Below, piece by piece: positions 1 to 35,610 of a DNA stretch of 64,000 nt; within the stretch, counting starts at the first letter, position 1, and every line of letters starts with the position of its first letter. Below the pieces are notes generated by a model. That model had not been told where the DNA came from. It did no database searches and saw only the letters and a list, made by a program, of their open reading frames with translations. Source of the stretch: Zeus faber (taxonomy: Eukaryota; Chordata; Actinopteri; Zeiformes; Zeidae); contig OY482852.1 of the NCBI GenBank assembly GCA_960531495.1, positions 8,922,212 to 8,986,211 of the forward strand. Reading direction: 5' to 3'. The translations under genes and the position numbers were made by a program.

Positions 1-213
1 CTGGAGGGCCAACTCCATTAATCCAAAGATAAACCTTCCTCTGGCCAGGTTTAATTGTATTAAGCAAATTAGTCTACTAGCTCTAATATTCCTTCTGGAA
101 ATCAGATTTTTTTTTAAAACCAAGACGAGGGCAGGTCTGAGAGTGTTTTAAACCGTGACTGAGAAAGGCCTTTCCAGTTAGTACAGATTTTACGTGTGAT
201 TTAGCCCTGTTGA
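1..213. repeat. Dispersed repeat family A, copy 1 (cut by the window edge)
   Basis: The segment around TCCATTAATCCAAAGATAAA and the following 150 bp recurs at 38408-38786 and 53141-53497 with moderate divergence. The other two copies end in short inverted repeats built on GGTTTC.CAGAC..AGATT. That suggests a non-autonomous DNA element, but I cannot name the family. Confidence 0.7.
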
Positions 214-1201
214 GTTATTTGTTGATATGACGCTAATTATCTAAGGAGTGGTTGAGGGCATCCATGATGATGTCACAGAAGAAAATCAAATCTCTGTCCA
301 AGGAAACAACAGATTTTTAAATAAAAGAGGGATGAGTGGTGTCTACTCCACATCCTTCTACTCCGCCTCTACACTACAGTATACCAAAATAATCAGGAAA
401 TCGGCGATATCACAGTATCTTGACGAAAACAATAACAACAATGATTTGATTGTTTCATTTGTAAATATAAAAACTTCATACAAAATATTTATTTTCCATT
501 ATTTGATGTTTATCTGTTTTTTTTTTATATGTGTTAATCTATGGCATGGATTACTGAGTTGCACAGTACCGTGTAATGTGTGGTTTCTTGCCTCATAAGT
601 TCCAACAGCAACATAAATTAATCAGTTAGGGATTACCTGAAATCAACAACGGTATTTAGATATTGCTGTGTTCCCTGGTAAAAAAATTTATTGGGTATTT
701 ATATCCTAGAATATTCCTCATACAAAAATCCAATACCATCTGTATTTTCTGTGATGGAGAAGTGTGTTCTATAAAGCTGTAAGGACCCCAAATTAACAGC
801 GGAAGTCCATGCTGTTCAGAAGAAGTAATGGATCAGAATAGATCAGCAGTGAAAACGTCGTATCCATAGATCCATCTACAGAATGTCATGAATTCAAGCC
901 GGGCAGAAGCTCATCCGCACACCCGATGCTGGTTACATCACCATGGTATTGGAGGAACAGAGGCAATGACCACATCCATCTGAAGCCAACTTCCCCTCGG
1001 AGGGAACCAAGAAATTCCATCCTTTCACTTTCATTTGAACGCATCATTTCCCTTTGCCGCTGCTCCTTCCGATCTCCCTCCATCCCTCTCTGGACAAGCT
1101 AGAATACTTAAATCCCACAATAAAAAAATCGAACATCATTGGTGTCTGTGGTGGTGGTGTGTTGTTCAGATGTCCATCCTGCCTTTGGATTTAAGTGTAA
1201 T

Positions 1202-1203
<2 letters not shown>

Positions 1204-1287
<84 letters not shown>
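1204..1287. repeat. (GT)n microsatellite
   Basis: About 38 GT units run into a short CG alternation. The tract lies inside LARS2 intron 18, about 20 bp past the exon 18 donor. Confidence 0.98.
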
Positions 1288-1305
1288 AGGTGGGTCGACA
1301 CACAC

Positions 1306-25379
<24,074 letters not shown>

Positions 25380-28150
25380 GGTTGAAACACCTATAGTAAC
25401 ACAAAGGTATGTGTTTTAGTATCTGTTTTTAACAGTTTTTAACAGTTCAACAGATTTAACAGTTAAATCAAAGAAACAATAGGGCGTGGTTTCGAATGGG
25501 GAAACTATGTTGTACTTAGCCCATTAGGAGGGAACCAACAATGCTCTTCCCTTTTTTTCCCCTCTCAGGCGCTACTCCATATTCTCTTTGCGATCTCACT
25601 TTGGTTGACAATCAGTGACCAAGAAAGCCATTTTTATTCATGATTGCATATTCATTCCCTCCGAACATTGGGTGAAAACAAATACACTGTGAATGGAGGG
25701 TTTTCAGCATGGAAGATTCTGCTCCTGTCATCTGCTCTGATGGACAGGCTTCGCCATAGAACAACCATCATCCTTCCAAAGAGCCTTCAATGCGTTATAA
25801 GTAGAAAGACATCATTCGTTAATTTGTTTAAAATGTCAGGTGTACAACCATAAATAAAGCTTTAGGCCTTTTCACTGTCAAGAAAACACGGCTGTACTGC
25901 CTGAAATTTCTAGACTTAGGCACAAAACTCCTAAAATGAACTAATATATATATGTTTAAAGCTGTTTCAAATTGAGTGTATTTCATAGAGATTTTTTCTA
26001 TTTTTCACATGTGAAAAATAGAAAAAATATGTAATTTATTTAAATGATAATTGATTCAGACAGAAAGAAATTAGCGTCACGTCATTGACCCTAAGTAGAC
26101 GTAAACAAAATACTTTTTTTTTTTACAAAATAGGAACCTATAAATGCATATATCTCAATATTAATTTCATTCCCCCATTTTTTTTAACCTTAAAATAACA
26201 GCTTCAAAATCATTTTGATGGCACAATGACTTGTAATATTGAGAATGACACCTCTTATATTCCCACCCTCCACCACCAATGCCTGTTCTTGCACTATGTA
26301 ACTTCTGTTTTTCAGGTGGGAAACCGCGGTAAACATAGGTTATGCTTTACGGCACTACCTCACCTCCTTGATGTTTGCCTCTGGTAATTATCATTTTTTT
26401 GCCTGATAAAATTGACTTGGAAAAAAAAAAAGATAAATTATAAACTTGCAAAATGTGCAGATAATGCTCATACAAAACGTAGGCAAACCGATGGCACGGA
26501 GGAGATGGCCAGTGATGCGCCCGACACCCGTACCTCAGCTTCACATTCATTGCACCACAGGGTTTGTTTCACCCTCTGACTCGCCCGTGCGACCCGATCT
26601 GCCAGGCCGAGCACACCTGGTACCTACACCGGTAGCAGCCCAAAAATCCGATACCCCCGCCCTCTCTCCCCTCCCCACAGGTCCCCAGGAGCCGCGAGGA
26701 GTGGAGCCGTCGACTGAGTGTTCGCTGAAGCGGCGAGCTTCACCTCTGACCAATCATGTTTGTCGATATAGAACTATGCCCCGCCCCCTCCCCCGTGGAC
26801 AGGTTGTGCTTGTTCAAGTTCAAGTTCAAGAGATTAAACACAGTACACACACACAGTACACACGGAGCGGAGACAGAGCCGCAGCGTCTACAACCCTGAG
26901 GAGAAGCAGAAACATTATGCATCATTGGGACACATACAAGCATAGTCTGGTGTTTTTTGGGATATTTGAGCTCCGACCCAAAGCAGATGGTAAATATTTA
27001 CTCACACGCACACACATACATACACACACACACACACAAATAAATCATCAATCAACACCTGGTAGTCTAGTTTGGGAAATACACACCGGTCAGTGTGTAA
27101 AGTATTAAATTACATGTAATACTAGAGTGTGCCACCATCTAATTCAGATTTGGAAGCAAATAAAGTCAAAACACCCCAGCAATGGTGGACACACCAGGAC
27201 ATCAGCACCCATTTGTCGAGGTCTGTGCTCCATTTCACACCAAGCAGTCTATCCTGTGCGTACAGTATGTAAAGGGTAAACATTCTCCATGATATCAGGG
27301 AGACGGGCCGCCATCCCACGTTGCATTGAATGTGACTACAAATGACGACACGTTACAGTCCGTACAAAAACCCAGTCTAGCTCCAAAACAATGCATGGCG
27401 GTGAAACAGATGGGGTGAATATGATCCATCGTGTAAAGAATTAGTTATTAACAGCAAATGCCATCGCCAGAGCAAGCGCCAGGCTTAGTTTCCCCATTTG
27501 AATGTATAAGGAACCTGGTTTGGCCATCATCTTTGCCATGTGTTCTACCCCTTCGGGAGCAGCCTCACCCCGCTTTCCTCAGGCTCGGGCAGGGGGCTGC
27601 GTGGATCGTGAGTGGGCAGAGGAGGGAGAGGATGTTGCCATGGTTACCGGGGCTCCAGTAACAACAGACCGCGTTTCACAGCCCAGGATGCCACAATCGC
27701 TTAGCGAGTGAGAAACAGCATATGTGATATATGTGTGCATCTTCATCTCCAACACTACATATATTTAAAAGTCCAAGTGAATATACTTCACAAAGTCGTT
27801 AAGAAATGCGTCCTTTCGTCTAAGGCACGGGATCGGTTCTTTCACCGAACACGGCAGTGTTATCCATTAAGAAAGCTGCGACCAAGACATTACAAGACAG
27901 ATCTGTGAAGCATTCAAAGCAATTTATTTATCTTCTTGCCCCAGATGTCAACCACCCTGAGTGACACCTCACTCGACGGGGACTTCCATTCAATAACAGC
28001 AAAGCCGGCGTCGACTCACTTTTCTCCCTGGTGTCTTCGTTTATCCACGAAGCGTTAACAGCATCGGATTAGTGCATTGTTTGGAGAAAAAAAAAAAAGA
28101 AAAACGTTTCATCGAGTTGTTAAATTGAAACGGTATTATGACCTGACACC
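25380..28150. other. Probable 5' intron of LARS2
   Basis: Between the coding start and the probable promoter. Mostly AT-rich unique DNA, with short CA runs (27006-27030) and a moderately GC-rich section at 26490-26760. No coding exon is recognised. Confidence 0.5.
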
Positions 28151-28154
28151 TCGG

Positions 28155-28275
28155 CTCACGACTGCACCATGCGCGCCGCCATCTTGCTTTTTGAATGAAC
28201 TTTATCAACTCCGCCTCCTCGACAAAACACAGACGCCAATCTGCAGACCGCGCTCTTTTGTTTCCGGAAAGACTG
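28155..28275 (-). promoter_or_regulatory. LARS2: Probable LARS2 promoter and first (non-coding) exon
   Basis: On the minus strand this block carries, in order, an ETS-type core TTTCCGGAAA (28261-28270), an inverted CCAAT box (28236-28240) and the YY1 word CAAGATGGCGGC (28175-28186), then a splice-donor-like GTGAGC. YY1 and ETS sites at the start of nuclear genes for mitochondrial proteins are well known. The ATG inside the YY1 word opens a frame of only eight codons if unspliced, and it is not in frame with LARS2 after splicing to about 25390. I therefore treat it as an upstream ORF or non-coding. Confidence 0.45.
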
Positions 28276-28309
28276 TGCGTGCTTGAATGATTCGTTATTG
28301 TGTTACTAT

Positions 28310-28512
28310 ATTTTGTTTATTTATTTATCCATGTATCTATGTATTTATTTATTTATTTGTTTGTTTATTTTTTATTTTTTGTTTATTTATTTATTTATTT
28401 TAAAATTATTATTATTAATTTTTTTTTTCATTTTTTTATTCATTCATTCATTCATTCAGTCATATATTTATTAGTTTATTCATTCATGTATTTATTCATT
28501 TATTTATTTATG
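28310..28512. repeat. (TTTA)n-type low-complexity tract
   Basis: T-rich ATTT/CATT repeats of variable length, directly before the minisatellite. Confidence 0.9.
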
Positions 28513-28561
28513 CAAAGTCTCAGTAAGCGGGCGGGAATTTTGACCATGTTGGGGTTATCCC

Positions 28562-29450
28562 AATATGTTCCCAGGGTCCTATGTTTTCCAGGTCTACATG
28601 TGTGCTCTCCCAGGGTCCTATGTTCCCAAGGTCAGATGTTCCACAGTTCTATATATGTGCTCTCCCAGTATTCTATGTTCCAAGGGGTTCTATGTTCTCA
28701 GGGTCCTATGTTCCCAAGGTCCTATTTTCCTAAGGTCAGATGTTCCACGGTTCTACATTTGTGCTCTCCCAGGGTTCTATGTTCCCAAGGTCCTATTTTG
28801 CCAGGGTCCTATGTTCCCAGGGTCCTATGTTCCCAGGGTTCTATGTTCCCAAGGTCCTATGTTCCCAGGGTCGTATGTTCCCAGGGTCCTATGTTCCCAG
28901 GGTTCTACGTTCCAAAGGTCCTATGTTCCCAGGGTCCTATGTTCCCAGGGTTCTATGTTCTCAGGTCCTATGTTCCCAGGGTCCTACTGTATGTTCTCAA
29001 AGTCCGATGTTCCCAAGGTCCGATGTTCAACAGTTCTTACATATGTGCTCTCCCAGGGTTCTATGTCCCCAAGGTTCTATGTTCTATGGCTCCTGTGTTC
29101 CCAGGGTCAGATGTTCCCAGGGCACTATGTTCTCAGGGCTCTATGTTCCCCAGGTCCACATATGTGCTCTCCCAGTATTCTATGTTCCCAGGGTTCTATG
29201 TTCTCTGGGTCCTATGTTCCCAAGGTCTTATGTTCCCAGGGTCCTATGTTCCCAAGGTCCTATGTTCCCAGGGTCCTATGCTCCCAAGGTCCTATGTTCC
29301 CAGGGTCCTATGTTCCCAAGGTCCGATGTTCCACAGTTCTACATATGTGCACTCCCAGGGTTCTATGTTTCCAAGGTCCTATGTTCCCAGGGTCCTATGT
29401 TCCCAGGGTCCTATGTTCCCAGGGTCATTTGTTCCCCGGCTCTTTATAAC
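28562..29450. repeat. 16-bp minisatellite with higher-order structure
   Basis: About 50 tandem copies of TATGTTCCCAGGGTCC and variants (CAAGGTCC, CAGGGTTC). A longer block containing TGTGCTCTCCCAG recurs at about 28602, 28657, 28761, 29045 and 29164, with a GCACTCCCAG variant at 29346, which shows repeated multi-unit duplication. The unit has no stop in any forward frame, so long false ORFs run through all three. Confidence 0.97.
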
Positions 29451-29457
29451 ACGTAAT

Positions 29458-29488
29458 GGGTTAGGGTTAGGATTAGGGTTAGGGTTAA
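29458..29488. repeat. Telomere-like (GGGTTA)n patch
   Basis: Four clean and one variant (GGATTA) copies of the vertebrate telomere hexamer, directly beside the minisatellite. Confidence 0.9.
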
Positions 29489-30420
29489 TGATTTAAATCA
29501 GAACACCACAGATGTAACAATTATCTAAGAGACCTTCAAAATCAAACCAAATGATAACCATTGGTTTTCCAATTTAAAAAAATAATATATATTTATAATA
29601 TTTATTTATGGATAATATTTACGAAATATTGTAACTTGAAACGGGTCAAATTTGATCCCAACACCATAGGAGGGTTAATGTGTGTTAACAGGACATTGAA
29701 CTGGGGAATATTAGACCCGAGGGAAGATAGATACGCTCCCAATCCGTTTAGCAAGAAGATCTGCATAAGCTCAATTTTCAATATTGTATGCAGAATTTAT
29801 TGTCCTTCTTGTTCTTTGATGTCAGCTAAAACAGGCTAACGTGTAAAACGAGAACCATCAGTTCAAGTTATTTTAAATGAAACCCACCGCTGACACATTC
29901 CTTATCCAGTTAAATATTGTTGTACTACAGTGTGATTCTGCATACTTTTCATCCAAAATTGTATTTTCGTATTTAGTTCGCTTGTTTGTTTTATTTGTAT
30001 GCCTTGACCTTGTGTTCTGGTTCACTTAATTTGGTTCATGGGGTGGGGGGGGTGGGGGTGTCTAATGGGAAAGTAAAAAGTAGCCGATGTCATTGAAATG
30101 CTGTTTCACACAGGCAGGGACACACTGCAGCAAATTGTAGTTCAATGGTTGTCAAACGTGTGAAAGTGGTGGTCCGTTTACAATAGCAATTGTTTTGCCC
30201 TTACACATAAAATGCACTCGAGACATGGTCTGAAACAAAACACTATTTTTTTAAGAGAGGTCACACCGCAAAGGCTTTATTCTTTGTGTGATGGGAGTAG
30301 ATCCTCAAGCCTTACTCCAAGTTCTGTCTGGCTCACTGTTTTATTTTGATTGGCATCATTGTAGGAAGAATGTTATGTTCTCGAAATGGGCAGCAAGAAA
30401 GGGAAGCGATACTTTCGGGG

Positions 30421-30459
30421 CTTTGATTTGCGTGCCTTTCAAAGGCACGCAAATCAAAG
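30421..30459. repeat. Perfect 39-bp palindrome
   Basis: Arms of 19 bp, CTTTGATTTGCGTGCCTTT and its exact reverse complement, separated by one base (C). Confidence 0.97.
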
Positions 30460-30474
30460 GCATGGATGTTTGTG

Positions 30475-30820
30475 TGATGACAAAAGTTTACCTGCAATAC
30501 AAATGAAAAGCAGTGTAAAAAATAAAAAATAAAAAATTGCACCACCCAAATAGTCAAATAAATAAAAGTATGGCGTTGTATGCCAAGCCTGCTGCTGACA
30601 GCACAGGTAAAAATAAATTAATACATAAAAGTCAAAGATTCTTTGGAACTCCTGCATTATAAATCAGTTCTGTGAAGAGTGCAGTTATGCGCCATTGATC
30701 TTAGTTCTTAGCTCTTCAGTGATTACTGACTGCGCTGCTCGTCTCAGATCTGCTGCTCCGCAATCACGGCTCCTGCTCTACAATTATGGGAGATCCATAA
30801 AGATGGAGTAGGATGTAGCT
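30475..30820. repeat. Local duplication, copy 1
   Basis: Shares with 32216-32490 the landmarks GATAATGACAAAAGTT-like, CAAATAGTCAAA, TGCATTATAAATCA, TTCTGTGAAG.GTGC and GGGAGATCCAT.AAG, in the same order and orientation. Confidence 0.75.
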
Positions 30821-31479
30821 TATGTCAGAGTTAACACCGGCACAGTCACTGTCGTTACTATTCAGCTGATGGACTAGATTATCAGAATATAGTGGGATTT
30901 CGTTTTGGACGTAGTAGTGACTGATAACCAAAGAAGGACACTTAAGACCAGGTACGTTTAACTTGGAACCATATATTGTAGAAAAAAAACAATAGAAATA
31001 AACAGTATCAATGGATATGAAAACAATACATGCAATGTCAAAATAAAACCCTGACAAAAATAAAGAATGTATTCAAAACACTTTTCTTTCGTGAACTCAA
31101 CCTTTAGAGTATCAGGAAGTGAAAAGATAGGCAATCATAACCAATTAGGTGGGTATTAATGTACGTAAATATATTTTCTAATATTCTTATCAACTAGGTG
31201 TGTATAAATTCTAGGTTATTATTCTTTTAACAATAAGGTAGGTATCAATTATTAATAAGATAGCTATAAATAATATGTATTTATACTTTTATCAATAAGG
31301 TTACTAATCAATTACTAATGAGGTATGGATTGGATGGTATGGATTATCAGAACATTCACTCTTTTCAAGAACAATTCAAAACCCTCGACACAATTGTATT
31401 ATTACAGCTTCAGGTGCAAGGAACACAGTGTTGTCTGAATGTACACACGTGAAGTGTGATGTCGTGCGTAAGTCTCACC

Positions 31480-31740
31480 ACACAGGTGGAGTCACTGGAA
31501 TGAATGTGGACATGTCTTTTGGACAGTCAGGAGTTTGCATGTTCTCCCCATGTTTGCGTGGCTTTCGCTCTGGGTGTTCCGCTTTCCTCCCACCATCAAA
31601 AGAGACGCACTGTATGTCGGGGGTTAATGCTCCCGCCGTTGCCCCTGACCCGAGGCACCGGCAAATAATCTGGAGTGGGTCCCCGGGCGCTGCACTGCGG
31701 CTGCCCACCAGCTGCCCACCGCAGGGGACCACAGTCTTAC
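31480..31740 (+). repeat. SINE-like fragment
   Basis: GTTTGCATGTTCTCCCCATG, then a TTTCCTCCCACCATC segment, then GGTCCCCGGGCGCTGCACTG and GCTGCCCACC. These words recur in this order in many fish genomes. I do not know the exact family name. Confidence 0.45.
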
Positions 31741-32215
31741 CCCAGAGGTAGAGGGGTATGAAGGGGGTATGTATGTATGGTTGGGGCAGCATGGACTGGC
31801 AGGAAGGATGGGACGGGGAAGGGCGAGTGTGAAGGGTGAGTTCTTCGTCCGAACGTCCGGGATTATCTGTAGGCCCCTCTGGGTCAGTCCGCCACCGAGG
31901 GAATTCGGGAGATCCACGAGTTCACTTCACGAAATACTTTTGGATGTCCCCTCCAAAGTCGTCCAAACTTGTGCGCTAATGTCAAAGCAAACATTATTTC
32001 TTGTCGTGTTGTGTCAGTTTAGGGGGCTTTTCCCACTGTTTCTTCACCGTTCAGCTGAGTTTCTCTACTGCAGATCAGCAACAGCTCCTCTAACCCCGGT
32101 GTCTCGGACGATATGGACAAAAATTTGCTCGACGAAAGATGTCTGATTCATCCTCCTGCTTGTTAGTAACTCACTCAGAATGCATTTGACTCTCTTTCGT
32201 CACCTGGGTTAGATA

Positions 32216-32490
32216 ATGACAAAAGTTGATTTGTTGCACAAATAACACACAGTGTGAAAAAAATATATTTGCACCACTCAAATAGTCAAATTAATACAAG
32301 TCCACTCCCCCAGATGAACACAAAGACCCTTTGGAGCTCATGCATTATAAATCATTTCTGTGAAGCGTGCGGTTGTTCACCATTGATTTCAGTTCTTAGT
32401 TCTTAGGTGATAACTGACTGCACTGACAGCCTCCGACTCCTGCTATGCAATCAGAGACGGGAGATCCATGAAGGAGGAGCAGGGTGTAGC
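32216..32490. repeat. Local duplication, copy 2
   Basis: Diverged counterpart of 30475-30820, about 1.7 kb away in the same orientation. It lacks the palindrome that precedes copy 1. Confidence 0.75.
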
Positions 32491-33959
32491 GTCTAATCAG
32501 AGGCTCTTTTCCATCGAGAGTGCTCACCTTCGAACTGACTCGCAGACGGACTGCGCCGAGGAGGAGGGAGAATCGGGCCTCGCACAAAGGCAGCGAAGCG
32601 CGGGCGTCGGCGCGAGCGAGGCTCCTCGGCCTGACGTCACGGAGCTAAACGCAGGGCTCTGCTCGGCTCCGCCGTCGTACATCAGAGTCAAGCCGCCGCC
32701 TCTGCCCAGGGCACAACAGGATGTGGCTGAGAGGAGCAATGAGAGAGGGAAATGGGTTTCCGACACTGTCGAGATACTGACTCTCCTCGTGCGGCCGATG
32801 ATCTGTCATCGCAAAAGCAGCCAGATACAGTACGATGCGGGGACAATCGGCTCGCTGGTGGATAAATCTCGTCCCTTGCTCACATGGGCTGGGTCTCAGA
32901 TTCGGCCGCCGTTTGCGTCCCTGCAGGACCTGAGGCGTACGGCATACTGGATTGTGATTTAATAGGATTGAATTGATTTGTGTCTTGTGGAAAAAAATAT
33001 ACTGACTTTGTATTATTGTATATTGCTTCTTTTTCCATTCACTTAATTGTCGGAGAGTAATTTATTTGAAATATGTTGTAATACCCCCTCTCTACCAGTA
33101 GGTGTAAGTTTTGGGCAATACAGTTAGATAGAGAAGGAGGTCATGTTTTTCCATAGCTCGGTAAAATCAAAAGCATCCTGACAATTCCGTTTCAAGCATT
33201 GGATTGGAGTTTGGTTATTTATTGATGCCTGGGCAGGAAAGTATTATTTATAAGTGTATTGAAGGGGAAATGGGTTCACTTGAAGGTCAGTAATTGCAAA
33301 TCAATCTTCAAAGGTGTGCTTTCAGGTTTGGGGTCAATATTACCACTTTGGGCGACAGTGATGTCACCTCGGAAAAAGGTTCATAGGGTGAGGAATTCCC
33401 GGTGGATTTAAGAGATTTGCAATGTGTCCCTAAAGGACCAGATTTAATACAGTTTTTTTTACCTGTATAATGTAGTTTTTGAACTGGAATTTATGAACCT
33501 TGTTACTATTCTCCACGTTACCCAACATGTGAAGAATGCCACTCACAAGCGTGGAAAAACACATCGTTTTTTTATAAAAGGTATAGACGCCTGTCTCACA
33601 GGTTGTGGTTTCTGATCACTCCTGTGTCTTCTTCTAATGTTTCTCTCTGCATTCCAAGTAAGTGCTCAGAGGCTCTTATACATACCAATCGCCGTATTGA
33701 CAGCAATGTTAGGTCTATGCCGGTGTTTACCTGACACACTTGACTCCTGCAGCTCAAATTTTGATTCCCTTAATAATCTCACGGACAATCTGAATAGTGC
33801 CTTGAAGCCTTGAAAGCGCTTGCCTCCGCTGCCCCTCCCACAACCGGAAAACGCGCTCGGGTCAAATCGGCGCCGTGGGTTTTTCAGATGACACCCGTGC
33901 ACACAGACACGTAGACGACTGGAGCGCAGGTGGCGCGTGACAAAATAAGGGATGTCTCG

Positions 33960-35610
33960 CCCCTGCCCGGGTGGAGCGTTTTAATAAGTATAAACGTGCG
34001 CGCTCGGCTGCGAGGACGGCGTATTTATCTCACTTGATTAACGAAAACAAAAATACCCCACGTTTCCCGTTTGACGCTGTTGCCAAACTCCTGAATACCC
34101 CTGCCAGTGGCTCTTCATTCAGCGCTGATGGTTTTCTGAAATGGATTGAATTGATTGATTTACAAACAAGATTGACTCCATTAGAGATCAGTTTACTTGT
34201 CCACTTCTCAAAATGATGGCTATAAACTCTCTAATGCTTTGATGGATGCAGGCACTGTGACTCCGACCAACTGCTCTATTTCACAGTTTGAAATAATTTC
34301 CCCTGAGGCGCTCGCCAGCCTGCGAGGTAACTGCCTCCAAATCTACAACGTGCATACCATCTAGTCATTTTAAAGAACTGCCTCCTGTTTCAAATAGTCC
34401 TCTTCTTGATATTATCAACAAGTCGCTTTCCATGGCTCTGTGCCCTCAGCTGTGAAAACTGCCGTTGTCAAACCGCCGCTCCAAATAACAGCTATCGATC
34501 CACAAATTCTAAATAATGACAGACCAGATTCCAATCTTCCTTTTATGTTCAAATTACTTGAGGGAGCTGTCGCTGATCAACCTACTTCCCGCTTATCCCA
34601 CAACAATCGCTTCGATTAATTTCGATCTGGTTTTCGGTCCCGTCATTCCACTGACACTGCCTTGCCCAGAGAAGTCAATGATCTACTTGTTGCTGTTGAT
34701 TCCGAATTAACATCATTGTTGCTGCTCCTTGACTTGAGTGCAGCACCGTGGACCACAGCATACCTTTGAGCCGCTTTGAGAAGCAGATTGGCATCCAGGG
34801 GACGGTGCTTTCGCGGTTTCATTCATATTTATCAAATAGAACTCAACACTAAGTTACAATAATACAATGTCTAAATTTTCTGAAGTAACGGTTGGTGTAC
34901 CCCAGGGATCGTTCCTTGGCCCCTTGCTCATCTCTATCTATATGCTTACCCTCTGTGACATTATTTCCTAATATGGTGTTATCAGTCTATCAGAATCTTT
35001 TTTTTTTAAGTATGAACTTTCTCCTGTTAAATGCCGATAAAACAGAGTTTTTAGTTGTTAGACCAGCCAAATATGGACGTTTGTTTGAGAATTCGAGTGT
35101 TAATATCGATGATCTTAATGATCTGATCAGGTGATAATATCTGATTCTCTTTTGACATTCCAGTCTCAAGGCTTTTACCAAGACAGCATCTTTTCATTTC
35201 TTAAATTTTCATTTTCATTCTTAAATTCCACCTATTCCATCACTGCGCGATGTTCAAAACTTTTCCTCCAGACTTGGTTATTGTAATGCCCTTTTCTCTG
35301 GTCTTCCTAATTGTGCTTATAGAAGTTTTCCGCTTGTTCAGAATGCTGCAGCTAGAATCTTGATCAAAAACTAAAAATATTGATCATATTAACACCCATT
35401 CTGGCCTTTAATGATCTTTTCCGAGACGATGCTTAAAGCTAAAGTCTTTCTGATCTTTGTAGAATACACTTGTGGTTTCGGTTTCTCGGTACGACTCTCA
35501 ATTCTATGACGTATAAACAACCACCGGCAGATTGTTTTGAGGGACATTTCTGCCCCTGAATCTTGGGCTCTCAGTGGACTGGTGGGGTTTGTTTTGAAAG
35601 AAAACACATT
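33960..35610 (+). mobile_element. Decayed non-LTR retrotransposon (L2-like LINE), 5'-truncated
   Basis: The frame at 33971-34216 reads FNKYKRARSAARTAYLSHLI and then FPFDAVAKLLNTP, the linker between endonuclease and reverse transcriptase in L2/CR1-type LINEs. Further on, in several frames, come RPDSNLPFMFKLLEGAV (about 34518-34570), LLLLLDLSAA (about 34710-34745), and GVPQGSFLGPLL (about 34893-34928). These are reverse transcriptase segments. Many stops and frame changes show that it is dead. Confidence 0.8.

Larger units (their letters stand above)
1..1305. other. LARS2 intron 18 to the window edge
   Basis: This stretch holds a truncated dispersed repeat (1-213), AT-rich unique DNA, and the CA/GT tract beside exon 18. 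The 65-codon minus-strand frame at 886-1083 does not resemble LARS2. I see no exon here. Confidence 0.6.
29500..33950. other. Intergenic DNA between LARS2 and TMEM158, part 1
   Basis: AT-rich DNA with a perfect palindrome (30421-30459), two diverged copies of one segment (30475-30820 and 32216-32490) and a SINE-like fragment (31480-31740). No gene is recognised. Confidence 0.65.

Noticed and set aside
886-1083. Minus-strand frame considered as the next LARS2 exon
   Set aside because: No similarity to the LARS2 C-terminus, and no suitable acceptor at the required phase was seen.
28300-29496. A 398-codon frame and two other long frames with repeated MFPGSYVPRVLCSQG-like text
   Set aside because: The 16-bp tandem unit has no stop in any forward frame, so all three frames stay open by chance. 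The units vary without preserving protein.
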